A stretch of DNA of 64,000 bases from Thermosynechococcus sp. Lineage in GTDB: Bacteria > Cyanobacteriota > Cyanobacteriia > Thermosynechococcales > Thermosynechococcaceae. How positions within the stretch are numbered: the first letter of the stretch is position 1; every line of letters starts with the position of its first letter. Of the stretch, positions 32,279 through 41,717 are shown one piece after another. The stretch is taken from contig NZ_AP024678.1 in NCBI RefSeq assembly GCF_025999095.1, forward strand, positions 1,023,527-1,087,526. The letters are read 5' to 3'. The notes under the pieces were generated by a model, which ran no database searches, had not been told where the DNA came from, and saw only the letters and a program-made list of their open reading frames with translations. A program made the position numbers and the translations under genes.

Positions 32279-32977
32279 ATGGGGCTACTACAAGTTGAGC
32301 AAATTCGTGAAACCCTGCAGGATATACTTTCAGAACATGCCGTTGTTGTTCAAGTCAATCAGTTTCGCAACCAATTAAACATTGTTTTGAACAAGCGCCC
32401 CGGCACCGTTGCCCACTACTGTGCCCTGGTGGATCTCCTCAAGTCTCGCTTGGGACAGTTTCACCTCGACGATATTGCCCGCATTAAAATTATTGGCCGC
32501 ATACAAGGTTCGCCTAAACCCGATTGGGAAGAGGTTATTGATCTGCGTCCCCCCAACCCCGCTTTAGCTGCCCCTGTGTATGCTTCCTCTGCCCCGTGGG
32601 TGGTGGCGATCGCCGCTGGGGTGGTGAGTTTACTGGTGATCTTTAGTTATCATCTCGGTCAGTGGCAGCAACAGCAACGAATGCAGCCGTTGATTGGCAG
32701 TACCCTGGGGCAAGAGGGCGTCACCATGACCGATTTTAAGTGGCACCTCGAGGGCGATGCCCTGTTTATCGTGGGCGTTCTGAAAAACTACACTCAAGAG
32801 CACTTGCGCATGATTCAGGCGGATTTTGAACTCCTGGATAAGGCGGGGCAGCAAGTCGGTGCCGTTTCGGTACAGGTCTATGGCCTTGGCCCCGAGGAAA
32901 CCTGGCACTTCCGTGAACCTGTGGGCAATCATCAAGCAGTGCGGGCCCGACTAGTAAAATTACAGTCATTCCGTTAA
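32279..32977 (+). CDS. Membrane protein with FxLYD-type C-terminal domain
   Basis: 232 residues. A soluble N-terminal region (1-95) precedes a single membrane helix at about 103-123 (APWVVAIAAGVVSLLVIFSY), then a C-terminal domain (about 150-232) with GDALFIVGVLKNYTQEHLRMIQADFELLDKAG-type sequence, resembling the FxLYD domain found in cell-envelope proteins. Function unknown. It is followed closely by the CbbY-like gene, 33 bases on. Confidence 0.7.
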   Translation: MGLLQVEQIRETLQDILSEHAVVVQVNQFRNQLNIVLNKRPGTVAHYCALVDLLKSRLGQFHLDDIARIKIIGRIQGSPKPDWEEVIDLRPPNPALAAPVYASSAPWVVAIAAGVVSLLVIFSYHLGQWQQQQRMQPLIGSTLGQEGVTMTDFKWHLEGDALFIVGVLKNYTQEHLRMIQADFELLDKAGQQVGAVSVQVYGLGPEETWHFREPVGNHQAVRARLVKLQSFR

Positions 32978-33010
32978 TTTTTTGCCTAAAAGGGTTCAGA
33001 AAAATTCTCT

Positions 33011-33796
33011 ATGGCTCACCTCAAAGCCCTCATTTTTGATGTGGATGGCACCTTAGCAGATACGGAGCGGGATGGCCATCGTCTGGCCTTCAACAGGGCC
33101 TTTGCTGCGGCCGGTCTAGATTGGGAATGGGATGTTTCCCTCTATGGTCAGCTGCTGGCGGTGGCTGGGGGTAAGGAGCGGATGAAGTATTACCTTGATT
33201 GCTTTCGTCCCGATTGGCCACGCCCCCAAAATTTGGATGCTCTGATTGCCGATTTGCACCAGGCCAAGACCCGCTATTATACGGAGCTCTTAGCCGCAGG
33301 AGCAATTCCCCTGCGGCCGGGGGTCAAGCGGCTCCTTACAGAAGCCCGTGAAGCGGGATTACGGCTGGCGATCGCCACCACCACAACCCCAGAAAATGTG
33401 ACTGCCCTCTTGGCAAATGCCCTTGCTACCGATGGCGTCAGTTGGTTTGAGGTTATTGCCGCCGGGGACGTGGTTCCGGCCAAGAAACCAGCCCCCGATA
33501 TTTACTTCTACACCCTTGAAAAGATGCGCCTCTCCCCCCAAGAGTGCCTGGCCTTTGAGGATTCGGCCAATGGGATTCAGGCCGCCACCGCCAGTGGCCT
33601 AGCGACCATTATCACGATTACTGACTACACCAAGGATCATGATTTTCGTGATGCCGCACTTGTTTTGGATTGCCTAGGGGAACCGGACTATCCCTTTCAA
33701 GTTCTGCGCGGTGAGGTGGGTTGGACAACCTATGTAGATGTGCCCCTATTGCGATCGCTGCACCAGCAGTGGACAAGCACGGTGAGTCAGCGCTAA
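33011..33796 (+). CDS. HAD-superfamily phosphatase, CbbY-like
   Basis: 261 residues with the HAD motifs: nucleophile and acid in DVDGTLADTE (D10 and D12), the threonine of motif II in IATTTTP, lysine in VPAKKPAPDIY and the acidic motif IV FEDSANGIQAA. Similar CbbY/GPH enzymes of phototrophs dephosphorylate xylulose-1,5-bisphosphate, a Rubisco inhibitor, but the substrate here is not fixed by sequence. The CAP domain occupies about residues 15-90. Confidence 0.88.
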   Translation: MAHLKALIFDVDGTLADTERDGHRLAFNRAFAAAGLDWEWDVSLYGQLLAVAGGKERMKYYLDCFRPDWPRPQNLDALIADLHQAKTRYYTELLAAGAIPLRPGVKRLLTEAREAGLRLAIATTTTPENVTALLANALATDGVSWFEVIAAGDVVPAKKPAPDIYFYTLEKMRLSPQECLAFEDSANGIQAATASGLATIITITDYTKDHDFRDAALVLDCLGEPDYPFQVLRGEVGWTTYVDVPLLRSLHQQWTSTVSQR

Positions 33797-33859
33797 TTTT
33801 CTGGCCACAGCGTTTTACATTGAATATTACCCCCTTAGTCTGAGAATGAAGGAACATAA

Positions 33860-34141
33860 ATGTACACGATTGATTTAGTTCTGCGTCATGTCCCCATGCC
33901 CGTCAGCATTGAACGCAAAGAGAGTGCGGCAGCCCTGGCAGCCTATCAGCAAATTCAGCAGGCCATGGCCAGTGGCACGCCCTCTATCCTCGAACTGACG
34001 TGCGATCGCCAAGTAGGCAAGAAGTTAACGGTGCTCACCTCAGAAATTGTGGCCGTGCAAATGGCTGATAAGGATGCTCCCGCCGGTGTCACCAGTCGTG
34101 GGGGATTCTTTGCTCAATTGGTGCAGCAAACCAGCAACTAA
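33860..34141 (+). CDS. UPF0367-family protein
   Basis: 93 residues, soluble, opening MYTIDLVLRHVPMPVSIERKE and continuing ALELTCDRQ-like to LTSEIVAVQMADK. This matches the cyanobacterial UPF0367 family as I remember it; the function is unknown. A stop and 33-base spacing separate it from the phosphatase upstream. Confidence 0.85.
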   Translation: MYTIDLVLRHVPMPVSIERKESAAALAAYQQIQQAMASGTPSILELTCDRQVGKKLTVLTSEIVAVQMADKDAPAGVTSRGGFFAQLVQQTSN

Positions 34142-34292
34142 GAAATAAGGTTCTCAATCAAGTTTGGTTTTTCGGCGCAAGGGTGATTCTTTGCCGTTAG
34201 GATACTAAGCAGACTGATCCGTAGGGGAACGTCAAGCAAGTCCTCCCCGTCTGAAAGTCAGGTATCTGTGGTGTTTTGTAATAGGGTTGTCT

Positions 34293-34859
34293 ATGGTGAA
34301 GCGTTTCCTGCCGGTTCTGATTCTGTTGGGGTGTAGTCTTGGTCCTGTGACCCCCGCCCTTGTGCGCGCCCAAGCCAATCAGGGCTTTACGTTTACATTT
34401 GGTGACGGGCCGACTGGACGACAGCAGTTGCAATACCACTTAGATAACGGCACCCCCGGCTTCATGGGCGATCGCTATTGGCTGCGTCTGGGGCAGCAAA
34501 AAGTGGCCATCAACCGCATTAATATTACCTATCCTGACTATTACACTGGCATCATTGATCCCAAGGGCATTGAAGTGCGCATCGGGGGTAATCGCGGCAA
34601 CAGCTTCTTCCAGTTTCGCCGTGACCTGGGTCAGAAAATCCCACTTGCTGAAGTGTCGGTTGACCGCGATAATCGCGTCATTGACATTGTGCCTGCGGAA
34701 GTGATTCCGGCTGGAACCCCTGTACAGGTAATCCTCAACAATGTCCGCAACCCCAACAATGGCGGCATGTACTATTTCAATGCCCGCATTGGTTCCCCTG
34801 GGGATATTCCCCTGATGCGCTACGTTGGCACTTGGATTCTCAGTATTGCCAACAACTAG
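34293..34859 (+). CDS. DUF2808 secreted protein
   Basis: About 188 residues from the ATG at 34293 with a signal peptide (VKRFLPVLILLGCSLGPVTPALVRA) and a mature domain containing HDUF2808-type features: INRINITYPDYYTGIIDPKGIEVR and DIVPAEVIPAGTPVQVILNNVRNPNNGG-type segments. Cyanobacterial DUF2808 proteins are periplasmic or cell-envelope proteins of unknown role. The gene stands alone and converges with the acyltransferase gene. Confidence 0.85.
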   Translation: MVKRFLPVLILLGCSLGPVTPALVRAQANQGFTFTFGDGPTGRQQLQYHLDNGTPGFMGDRYWLRLGQQKVAINRINITYPDYYTGIIDPKGIEVRIGGNRGNSFFQFRRDLGQKIPLAEVSVDRDNRVIDIVPAEVIPAGTPVQVILNNVRNPNNGGMYYFNARIGSPGDIPLMRYVGTWILSIANN

Positions 34860-34974
34860 GGCTTGGTCATTTAGCAACAGTCCCCCGCTAGTGGAGAGCG
34901 ATCGCCCCTGCTCTTTCTAGGGCGCTTCAGCCGATTCGGGGGGGCGCCGGGGTTTGACATAGATTACCGGCTCT

Positions 34975-36348
34975 TTAAGCCTCGGTGGCAACAATCAGGG
35001 CTTCAAATTGTTGGCGAATCTGGTCAGTCACTTCCTTGACGGCTTGCCGTGCCCCCTGGCGATCGCGCCGATACAGAGGCCAATAGCTCTCTAAATTAAG
35101 AGGCTTGCCGACGCTGAGGCGCACCTGCCGCAACCCCACCAAGCGATTTACATTTGGTCTTTTTCCCTCCAGCCAATCAAACGTGCGCCAGAGAATCAGC
35201 ACGATATCCGCAAAGCGATCAATTGTGAATTTCTCACGGATGTAGCGGCCCGTCATTGAGGTAAATCGCTCCGCAAGACGCATGTGACGTAATCGCACAT
35301 TGGCTTCCTCAGCCAACCAATCGGCTAAACAGCGCTCTACGGCAGAAAGCTGTGCCAAATCACTGCGAAACATCCGCTCCCAAGCAGCCTGCTCAATCCG
35401 GCGGCAGCGGCTCACAAAGTCTTCGCTGGGCTTAAGACCAAAGTAGGACTCCGCCACCACAAGGGCACTATTGAGGAGTCGTTGAATTCGGGCCGCCAAT
35501 TCAGCATTGGGGGAGTCAAAGGGGGGCAGTTCAGGAAAATTTTGACGATAGGAGGTGGCATAGAAGGCCTCTAGGCGCTCCAAAAGGTGCATTGCTAAAT
35601 TCAGCAGGCGGCGGTAGAGGTCTTCCGGCTCGGTACTGCCGGAATCGGTGGGGCACCCAAGGCGGTTCTCCAGCTGGGCTATGAGCACTGCCATACGCTC
35701 CCAAGAGGGCTGACTAAGCCTGTACTGAATGCCAATGGGAAGGATGACCACAGGGAGCGATCGCCCCGCCTTGGCCAAATCTTCCAGACACCAAAATCCC
35801 AACTGGGCCACCCCCGGTTCCAAGGGTGCCACCAATTCGTTGTGTTCATTCGTTGCTCCCTCCGGTGCCGCCGCTAGGGGAAATCGTCCCTCTAGAAGCA
35901 ACTCCCGCGCCGCTCGCAGGGCTTGGCTATCGAGCTTGCCGCGCATGATTGAAATCCCCCCCAACCGCGAAAAGAGCCAACCAATCTGCTCCCCTGCCCA
36001 GAGGGGAATCCCGCGATCGTAGAGAAAATACCCGTTTGTGGGGGGCCGCAAGGAAATGCCCAGCCGCCGTGCTGTTTGCGGCAGTAGATGCCACATCAAA
36101 TAGCCCATGACCAACGGATCATCCGTACAGGGATGGCGAAAGGCAATGAGGAGCCGCAGCTGTCCCTGCTGAAACTGCTGGTAATAACGGGCAAGGGTCT
36201 CCACATTCACCCCTTCAACCCGCTTGAGACCAAGGCCATAGCGGATGTAAAAGGGCAGGAGCCGCGCTACTGTCCACCAGACGGGGTAGCTAAACCGCTG
36301 GGGCAGAAAATGCAACGGAGGTTGGGCAGTGGCAACCACACTGGACAT
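34975..36348 (-). CDS. PlsC-type lysophospholipid acyltransferase
   Basis: 457 residues. The LPLAT active-site motif H-x4-D is seen as RHPCTDDP (about 68-75) and the later EGATNEH (PEG motif) at about 165, so it should transfer fatty acyl groups to a glycerolipid. At 457 residues it is much longer than E. coli PlsC (245) because of a C-terminal helical domain of about 200 residues. No clear membrane helices. It is transcribed convergent to the DUF2808 gene and just downstream of hslO, 26 bases away. Confidence 0.85.
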   Translation of the reverse strand: MSSVVATAQPPLHFLPQRFSYPVWWTVARLLPFYIRYGLGLKRVEGVNVETLARYYQQFQQGQLRLLIAFRHPCTDDPLVMGYLMWHLLPQTARRLGISLRPPTNGYFLYDRGIPLWAGEQIGWLFSRLGGISIMRGKLDSQALRAARELLLEGRFPLAAAPEGATNEHNELVAPLEPGVAQLGFWCLEDLAKAGRSLPVVILPIGIQYRLSQPSWERMAVLIAQLENRLGCPTDSGSTEPEDLYRRLLNLAMHLLERLEAFYATSYRQNFPELPPFDSPNAELAARIQRLLNSALVVAESYFGLKPSEDFVSRCRRIEQAAWERMFRSDLAQLSAVERCLADWLAEEANVRLRHMRLAERFTSMTGRYIREKFTIDRFADIVLILWRTFDWLEGKRPNVNRLVGLRQVRLSVGKPLNLESYWPLYRRDRQGARQAVKEVTDQIRQQFEALIVATEA

Positions 36349-36374
36349 GATGCAGACTCCTCACGGACAAGGGT

Positions 36375-37274
36375 TTAGACTGAGGCAGTGGCCAACTCCG
36401 CAATCAACTGCTCCAACATCGGCTGATCCGCCCAATAGACGGCATTACAGAACTGACAGGTGGCTTCTGCCTTCGCCTCTGTGGCTAGAATATCTTTTAA
36501 TTCTGCCTCCCCTAACAGCTTGAGTGCCCCTAACATCCGTTCGTGGGAACAGCCACAGTGGAAGCGCACCATTTGCCGTTGGGGCAAGATTTGCAGATCC
36601 AGATCCCCTAAGAGTTCCTGAAAGATATCTGGCAGTGTCCGCCCTGCCTGTAGCAGTGGTGTAAAGCCCTGAAGATTGGCCACCCGTTGTTCAAGGGTCG
36701 CGATCAGGTGTTCATCATTGGCAGCTTTGGGTAGCACCTGTAACATCAACCCACCGGCAGCAGTCACCCCGGCCTCTTCGACAAAAACCCCCAACATCAG
36801 GGCGGAGGGGGTTTGCTCTGAGGTAGCGAGGTAGTAGGTGATATCTTCAGCAATTTCGCCGGAGACTAGCTCCACGGTGCTGGAATAGGGGTAGCCGTAG
36901 CCAAGGTCGTGGATGACGTAGAGATATCCCTGATGGCCCACCGCCGCACCCACATCCAGTTTGCCCTTGGCATTGGGGGGCAGTTCAACACTAGGGTACT
37001 GCACATACCCACGAACGGTGCCATCGGCACCGGCATCGGCAAAAATGGTTCCTAAGGGACCGTTGCCCTGAATGCGCACATTCACCCGTGCTTGGGGCTG
37101 TTTGAAACTAGCGGCAAGAATTAAGCCGGCGGCCATGGTTCGCCCCAACGCCGCTGTGGCCACGTAGGACAGTTGGTGACGTTTGCGGGCTTCATCAGTG
37201 AGTTGAGTGGTAATGACACCTACGGCACGGATGCCTTCGGCCGCAGCAGTTGCTCGCAACAGAAAATCGGCCAT
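36375..37274 (-). CDS. hslO: Redox-regulated chaperone Hsp33
   Basis: 299 residues from the ATG at 37274, giving MADFLLRATAAAEGIRA; a longer frame upstream to 37457 is not protein-like. The redox switch is present as C-x-C (HCGCSHERM) and C-x2-C (CQFCNAVY) near the C-terminus, binding zinc when reduced and forming disulfides under oxidative stress. The family holdase activity is well known. It is divergent from mazG; a GTTACATTTAGTGTGACA-like sequence lies upstream. Confidence 0.95.
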   Translation of the reverse strand: MADFLLRATAAAEGIRAVGVITTQLTDEARKRHQLSYVATAALGRTMAAGLILAASFKQPQARVNVRIQGNGPLGTIFADAGADGTVRGYVQYPSVELPPNAKGKLDVGAAVGHQGYLYVIHDLGYGYPYSSTVELVSGEIAEDITYYLATSEQTPSALMLGVFVEEAGVTAAGGLMLQVLPKAANDEHLIATLEQRVANLQGFTPLLQAGRTLPDIFQELLGDLDLQILPQRQMVRFHCGCSHERMLGALKLLGEAELKDILATEAKAEATCQFCNAVYWADQPMLEQLIAELATASV

Positions 37275-37486
37275 GTTCAACCTACGAAATGTTTTGTTAC
37301 ATTTAGTGTGACATACTCCCACCACTGACCAGAGCAAAATGGGGCAAAAAACCTTCAATCCTGCCTTTGGTGATCGATCCAGTCCAGCCAGCCAGTGGTT
37401 AAGACTGGGGAGACCCCTAGCACTGGGGCTGGAAAATTGGCGATGATAGGCAAGCAATAGTCATTCAGCGTCCAGTCATTCCGCCT

Positions 37487-38581
37487 ATGGCCATGCCCCT
37501 CACTGTCTTGCCTGCCACAACCGTTTTGACAGAAGCGATCCAATTGCCTCAGGGCGGCTTGATTACCGAGATTCCGACGCTGGCGATCGCCCACCGTTTG
37601 GCACAGCAGTTGCGCCGCCATTGGCCCTTAGAGACGCCCTTAACGCTGATTGATGCGCAACACCAGAGTATCCCCCTGACCCTTGGGGAATTGGCGGAGC
37701 TCACCGACGCCAACTGTCCTTTACAGCTCTATGTGCCGCCCCCCTTGCCAGAGGCCTTGACGCAATTTCAACGCCTGATTGATGTGGTAAGGGAACTACG
37801 CCATCCGGAGCGAGGCTGTCCTTGGGATTTGCAGCAAACCCCCACCAGTCTCATTCCCTATGTTCTTGAGGAAGCCTATGAAGTGGTACATGCCCTGCAG
37901 GAGGGAGAGGCGGGGGCGATCGCCGAAGAATTGGGAGACCTGTTGCTTCAAGTTGTTCTCCAGAGTCAACTGGCCCAAGAAGCCGGTCAATTTACCCTTG
38001 CTCAAGTCCTTCAAGGAATTACCGAGAAACTGATCCGTCGCCATCCCCACGTCTTTGGTGAAGTAGCACTCACCACTGCTCAAGAGGTGCGGGAGCAATG
38101 GGAGCAAATCAAAGCGGCTGAAAAAGGGACCAAAGACCCCCTCCCCCTGAGTCAAAAGCTGCAACACTATGCCCGTACCCTCCCACCCCTGATGGCGGGG
38201 ATGAAAATTGGTGAGGGAGCTAGTCGCGCTGGCCTAGACTGGCCGACTATTAGCGGTGCATGGCAGAAATTTTACGAGGAACTGGCGGAGTTTCAGGAGG
38301 CGCTTTTGCAAGGGAATGCTGAGCAACAGACTGCGGAATTGGGAGACCTCCTCTTTAGTGTGATTAACCTCGCCCGCTGGTGCCAACTGGATCCTGTTCA
38401 TGCCCTGCAACAGACCTATCAACGCTTTATTCAACGCTTGGCGTGCATTGAGGCGGCCATTGATCGCCCCCTGGAGACCTACACCCTAGAAGAACTCGAA
38501 GCCCTTTGGCAACAGGCCAAGGTACAGCTAGCCGCAGATAACCAGCCAAACCCTAGAGAACCTGACTCTGAAGGGGCCTAG
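37487..38581 (+). CDS. mazG: Nucleoside triphosphate pyrophosphohydrolase MazG
   Basis: 364 residues, with about 95 extra N-terminal residues before the two MazG-type repeats. The repeat signatures are CPWDLQQTPTSLIPYVLEEAYEV with EELGDLLLQVVL in the first, and ELAEFQEAL with AELGDLLFSVINLARW in the second; EExxE-type glutamates and D bind magnesium. MazG cleaves non-canonical or damaged nucleotides. It overlaps the end of the next minus-strand gene by four bases. Confidence 0.95.
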   Translation: MAMPLTVLPATTVLTEAIQLPQGGLITEIPTLAIAHRLAQQLRRHWPLETPLTLIDAQHQSIPLTLGELAELTDANCPLQLYVPPPLPEALTQFQRLIDVVRELRHPERGCPWDLQQTPTSLIPYVLEEAYEVVHALQEGEAGAIAEELGDLLLQVVLQSQLAQEAGQFTLAQVLQGITEKLIRRHPHVFGEVALTTAQEVREQWEQIKAAEKGTKDPLPLSQKLQHYARTLPPLMAGMKIGEGASRAGLDWPTISGAWQKFYEELAEFQEALLQGNAEQQTAELGDLLFSVINLARWCQLDPVHALQQTYQRFIQRLACIEAAIDRPLETYTLEELEALWQQAKVQLAADNQPNPREPDSEGA

Positions 38582-40327
38582 TCCGCTGCCGCCATTTCCA
38601 CTTTCAGTTCATCGAGATTCCACAGGGCCCCCCCCAGGGCCGTGGGCTGGGCACCAATGACATGATTGCGAAAAGCGGTGAGGGAGAGGGGATTCACCAG
38701 GTAGATAAAGGGGAGATATTCTTGGGCCAGGCGTTGGGCTTCAGCATAGATTTGCTTGCGTCGTTCCAGATTTAGCTCCTGGGCGCCTTGGACATACAGA
38801 TCACTGATGCGCTGCTCCCAGTCAGCGACGACTCGGCCCGTAATGGGTGGTTGATTCGGTGACGGTTGCTGATTGAATGTGTGCAAAAGGCCATCCACGC
38901 GCCAGATATTGGCCCCGCTATTGGGCTCATTGCCCCCCCCGGTAAAGCCGAGGATATGGGCTTCCCACTCGAGGGAATTGGAGAGGCGATCCACAAGGGT
39001 ACCAAAGGCCAAAAATTGCAGATCCACCTGCATGCCGATCGCCCCCAAGTCCTGCTGAATTTGCGTTGCTATCGCCTCACGGATTTTGTTGCCAGCATTG
39101 GTTATCAGTGAAAAGCGGACGCGGTTCCCCTTGGCGTCAAAGAGGCGACCTTGATCGTCGTAGCGGAAGCCTGCCTCCTGGAGTAATGCCTTGGCTTTGG
39201 CCACATCGTAACTGTAGGTGGGCAGCCCCTGCGCCGGCGAGAAGTAAAAGGGACTTTGGACGGGAATCGTTGAATGTTGGGGCGCCCCTAGACCTTGGTA
39301 GATGTTGTTAATCATCCGCTGGCGATCGAGGGCATAGGCCACTGCCTGACGGAACCGCACATCATTAAACCACTCGGACTTCACGGGATCCACCAGCGGC
39401 TTGCCATTGCGCCGCCCGCGATTGAGATTAAAGCAAAGGAAGAGGGTGTTGGGACTTGGCCCACTATTGTAGATGCGTGAACTGGCCGCGCTTTTCCTCG
39501 CGTTTCAAAAGGGCAAACATCTCAGGGGTGATGGCAAATAAATCCAGGCCGCCTGAGCGAAACTGCAGCATGGCGGTGTCGGTGGATTCCACAATTTGCC
39601 AAATAAAGCGTTCCAGATGGGGCAGCGGCGATCGCCAATAGAAGGGATTGCGGCGAAAAATCAACCGCTGGCCATTCACATAGCGATCCATGACAAAAGG
39701 GCCATTGCCGACAATTTGCCGCGGGTCGGTGTCTGTGCCCCACATAGACAGGAACTTCAACCGTCCTTGGCTATCCCGCTGTCGTACCGCTTCCCGCAGC
39801 AGATGGGCGGGCAAAATCGGTAATCCAGCATTGCGTAAAAAAGGCGCAAAGGGTTCCGGGAGCTTAAAGGTGACTTGGCGATCGCCTTGGGCCGTCACTG
39901 CCGGCAGCAGCCCCTTCTGGCCAATGCGGAGAATATCGCGGCTACTGGTGGGAATTTCAGGATTGAAGTAGATTTCATTGTAGGTAAAAACCACATCCTC
40001 ACTGGTGAGGGGCACACCATCCGACCATTTCAGATTCGGCCTGAGTCGAAAGACAATTTCGAGGGTGTCAGGCTTAATTTCCCAAGATTCAGCAAGGGCA
40101 GGCTCTAGTTCACCCGTGAAGCCATTTTCTTGAATTAACCCTGTGTAGAGATAGCCAAAGACATTGGGGGATTCTTGGCTCAGGGCATAGTTAAAGGTTT
40201 TCGGGTCTGAGGTGACGGCGGTCACCAATTGGTTGCCACGGGGCGTAATCAGCCCAGCACAGCTTCCAAGGCTAAGGGTGCACAGATAAACCAGCAGCGC
40301 AATCAGAGGCCATCGCCACCAGCGCAT
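38578..40327 (-). pseudogene. Frameshifted peptide-type ABC substrate-binding lipoprotein (SBP family 5)
   Basis: The ATG at 40327 starts a signal peptide with lipobox LGSC (Cys at residue 22) and reads 286 residues to a stop at 39464. One base forward the frame continues as IYNSGPSPNTLFLCFNLNRG and on through VKSEWFNDVRFRQAVAYALDRQRM to the stop at 38578. The joined length, about 582 residues, is normal for family 5 peptide-binding proteins, so a single-base shift around 39470-39485 breaks an otherwise good gene. The start overlaps the thiS stop by one base (TGATG). Sequencing error is a fair alternative. Confidence 0.88.
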
Positions 40328-40563
40328 CAGCCGCCACCGACAATTGTGACAATTTCCAAGCGATCGCCCGCCTGTACATAGGTCGTTTCCCAAAACTGCC
40401 GATGTAAAATCTCACCATTGTATTCGATGGCAACCAGGCGGGGATGAATATTGAGTAGATTGCAGAGTTCTGGAATCGAGAGCGATCGCCTCAGGGTGTG
40501 AGGAGTGCCATTGACATGAACGACGATCGCTGGCTCAGCAGGAACCATGGCTGTAGGGGTCAA
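40327..40563 (-). CDS. thiS: Sulfur carrier protein ThiS
   Basis: 78 residues (a shorter start at the internal Met gives 73). The MoaD/ThiS ubiquitin-like fold is indicated by VHVNGTPHTLRRS and the C-terminal Gly-Gly-Gly after TIVGGG, where the thiocarboxylate forms for thiazole synthesis in thiamine biosynthesis. Spaced six bases after trxA, and its stop overlaps the start of the binding-protein gene, so trxA-thiS-SBP look cotranscribed. Confidence 0.88.
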   Translation of the reverse strand: MTPTAMVPAEPAIVVHVNGTPHTLRRSLSIPELCNLLNIHPRLVAIEYNGEILHRQFWETTYVQAGDRLEIVTIVGGG

Positions 40564-40569
40564 TTTGAC

Positions 40570-40893
40570 CTACAGGAACTGGGCAAGAGTCGCCTCAATT
40601 TTGGTTTTTGGCACCGCGCCTACCAAAATATCCACCTTTTGGCCGCCCTTAAAAATCATCAGCGTCGGGATACTGCGAATACCAAAGTCAGTCGCCACCT
40701 TAGAGTTTTCGTCAGTATTGACCTTGACGACCTTGACCCGGCCCTGATATTCATTGGCGATTTCATCAACAACGGGTGCCACCATGCGGCACGGCCCACA
40801 CCAAGGCGCCCAAAAGTCCACCAATACGGGAATATCGCTATTTAATACTTCTTGCTCAAATGTAGCATCTGTAACGGACAGTGCACTGGACAT
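40570..40893 (-). CDS. trxA: Thioredoxin
   Basis: 107 residues with the redox motif WCGPC at about 31-35 ([14 protein letters not shown]) and the cis-proline loop IPTLMIF. It is a typical m-type cytoplasmic thioredoxin that, in cyanobacteria, links ferredoxin-thioredoxin reductase to enzymes. It is divergent from psaX, with 214 bases between. Confidence 0.97.
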   Translation of the reverse strand: MSSALSVTDATFEQEVLNSDIPVLVDFWAPWCGPCRMVAPVVDEIANEYQGRVKVVKVNTDENSKVATDFGIRSIPTLMIFKGGQKVDILVGAVPKTKIEATLAQFL

Positions 40894-41067
40894 AAACAGA
40901 ACCCTTATAGTGAATCAGCAACCTTAAAAATATACTCTAGCAACCTTGAGGCTGACCTTGGGCTTTGGATTATTTTTTAATTTTCCAGACCCTAGGCAGT
41001 CTAGCTCGCGACTAGGTTTGATTTGCAGTATATCACGTCCCCTTCCGCGGACAGCAGACCATTGGCC

Positions 41068-41073
41068 TATAAT
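41068..41073 (+). promoter_or_regulatory. psaX: Candidate -10 box of psaX
   Basis: TATAAT lies 35 bases upstream of the psaX start in AT-rich sequence. No matching TTGACA is found at the expected -35 distance, so assignment rests on the -10 only. Confidence 0.4.
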
Positions 41074-41107
41074 AAAATTGCCGTTTCCTATCAAGAGGAT
41101 GTCAACT

Positions 41108-41218
41108 ATGGCAACAAAATCTGCAAAACCCACCTATGCTTTCCGCACCTTCTGGGCTGTGCTGCTGTTAGCCATTAACTTCTTGGTTGCCGCCTACTAC
41201 TTTGGCATCCTCAAGTAG
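41108..41218 (+). CDS. psaX: Photosystem I subunit PsaX
   Basis: A 36-residue protein, MATKSAKPTYAFRTFWAV..., with one membrane helix (about 14-32) ending FGILK. As I recall, this matches the PsaX subunit in the photosystem I structure of Thermosynechococcus almost exactly; it is a minor single-helix subunit known from only some cyanobacteria. An AGAGG sequence lies about 12 bases before the ATG. A tandem repeat and a hairpin follow. It is strong support for the genus. Confidence 0.9.
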   Translation: MATKSAKPTYAFRTFWAVLLLAINFLVAAYYFGILK

Positions 41219-41244
41219 GACGTTAGACTAAGACGTTAGACTAA
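41219..41244. repeat. 13-base tandem duplication after psaX
   Basis: GACGTTAGACTAA occurs twice directly (41219-41231, 41232-41244), beginning right after the psaX stop. It is probably a recent slippage or duplication event in the 3' untranslated region. Confidence 0.75.
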
Positions 41245-41251
41245 GTATCGA

Positions 41252-41269
41252 GGGGGCACCCTAGCCCCC
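41252..41269 (+). terminator. Hairpin, probable psaX terminator
   Basis: GGGGGC (41252-41257) pairs with GCCCCC (41264-41269) across a six-base loop. The following bases AATTATT are only weakly T-rich, so it is a probable rather than certain terminator; it also lies before the convergent YccF gene. Confidence 0.55.
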
Positions 41270-41298
41270 AATTATTGGCTTATTCACATTATTCACAC

Positions 41299-41682
41299 TC
41301 ACCTCAACTGGCGGCCAAAGGGCAGTAATCCTAAAATCATTAGTTTGAAGTGCTGCTGCGCAAAGGGCAGGCCAATAATGGTCACTGCCAAGAGCAACCC
41401 CCAAAAGAGGTGATTCAGGGCAATGCCCCAGCCCACGATCAAAAGCCACAGGATATTAAAAATCATCGTTAGAGTGCTATTGGCATCAGGCGCCTCAACA
41501 ATTTGCTTGCCAAAGGGGAGTAGGGTACTCCAACCCAGTTGAATGGCTTTAATCCCAAAGGGGATGCCAATGATCGTCAGGCACAGCGTCACACCGCCAA
41601 GCATATAGCCAATGCCCGTCAGGAAGCCGCCAAAGATCAACCAAATGATATTGCCAAGAAGACTCATGAGCCGCTGCTCCAA
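41299..41682 (-). CDS. YccF-domain membrane protein
   Basis: 127 residues with two similar hydrophobic halves: LLGNIIWLIFGGFLTGIGYMLGG and TLTMIFNILWLLIVGWGIALNHLFWG, each followed by a GIP/GLPF motif. This is the YccF family of small inner-membrane proteins of unknown function. An in-frame ATG five codons in (at 41667) is an equally plausible start. Confidence 0.85.
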   Translation of the reverse strand: MEQRLMSLLGNIIWLIFGGFLTGIGYMLGGVTLCLTIIGIPFGIKAIQLGWSTLLPFGKQIVEAPDANSTLTMIFNILWLLIVGWGIALNHLFWGLLLAVTIIGLPFAQQHFKLMILGLLPFGRQLR

Positions 41683-41717
41683 ACATTGCCTAGGCCCACT
41701 CTAGCAGCCACCTAGTA

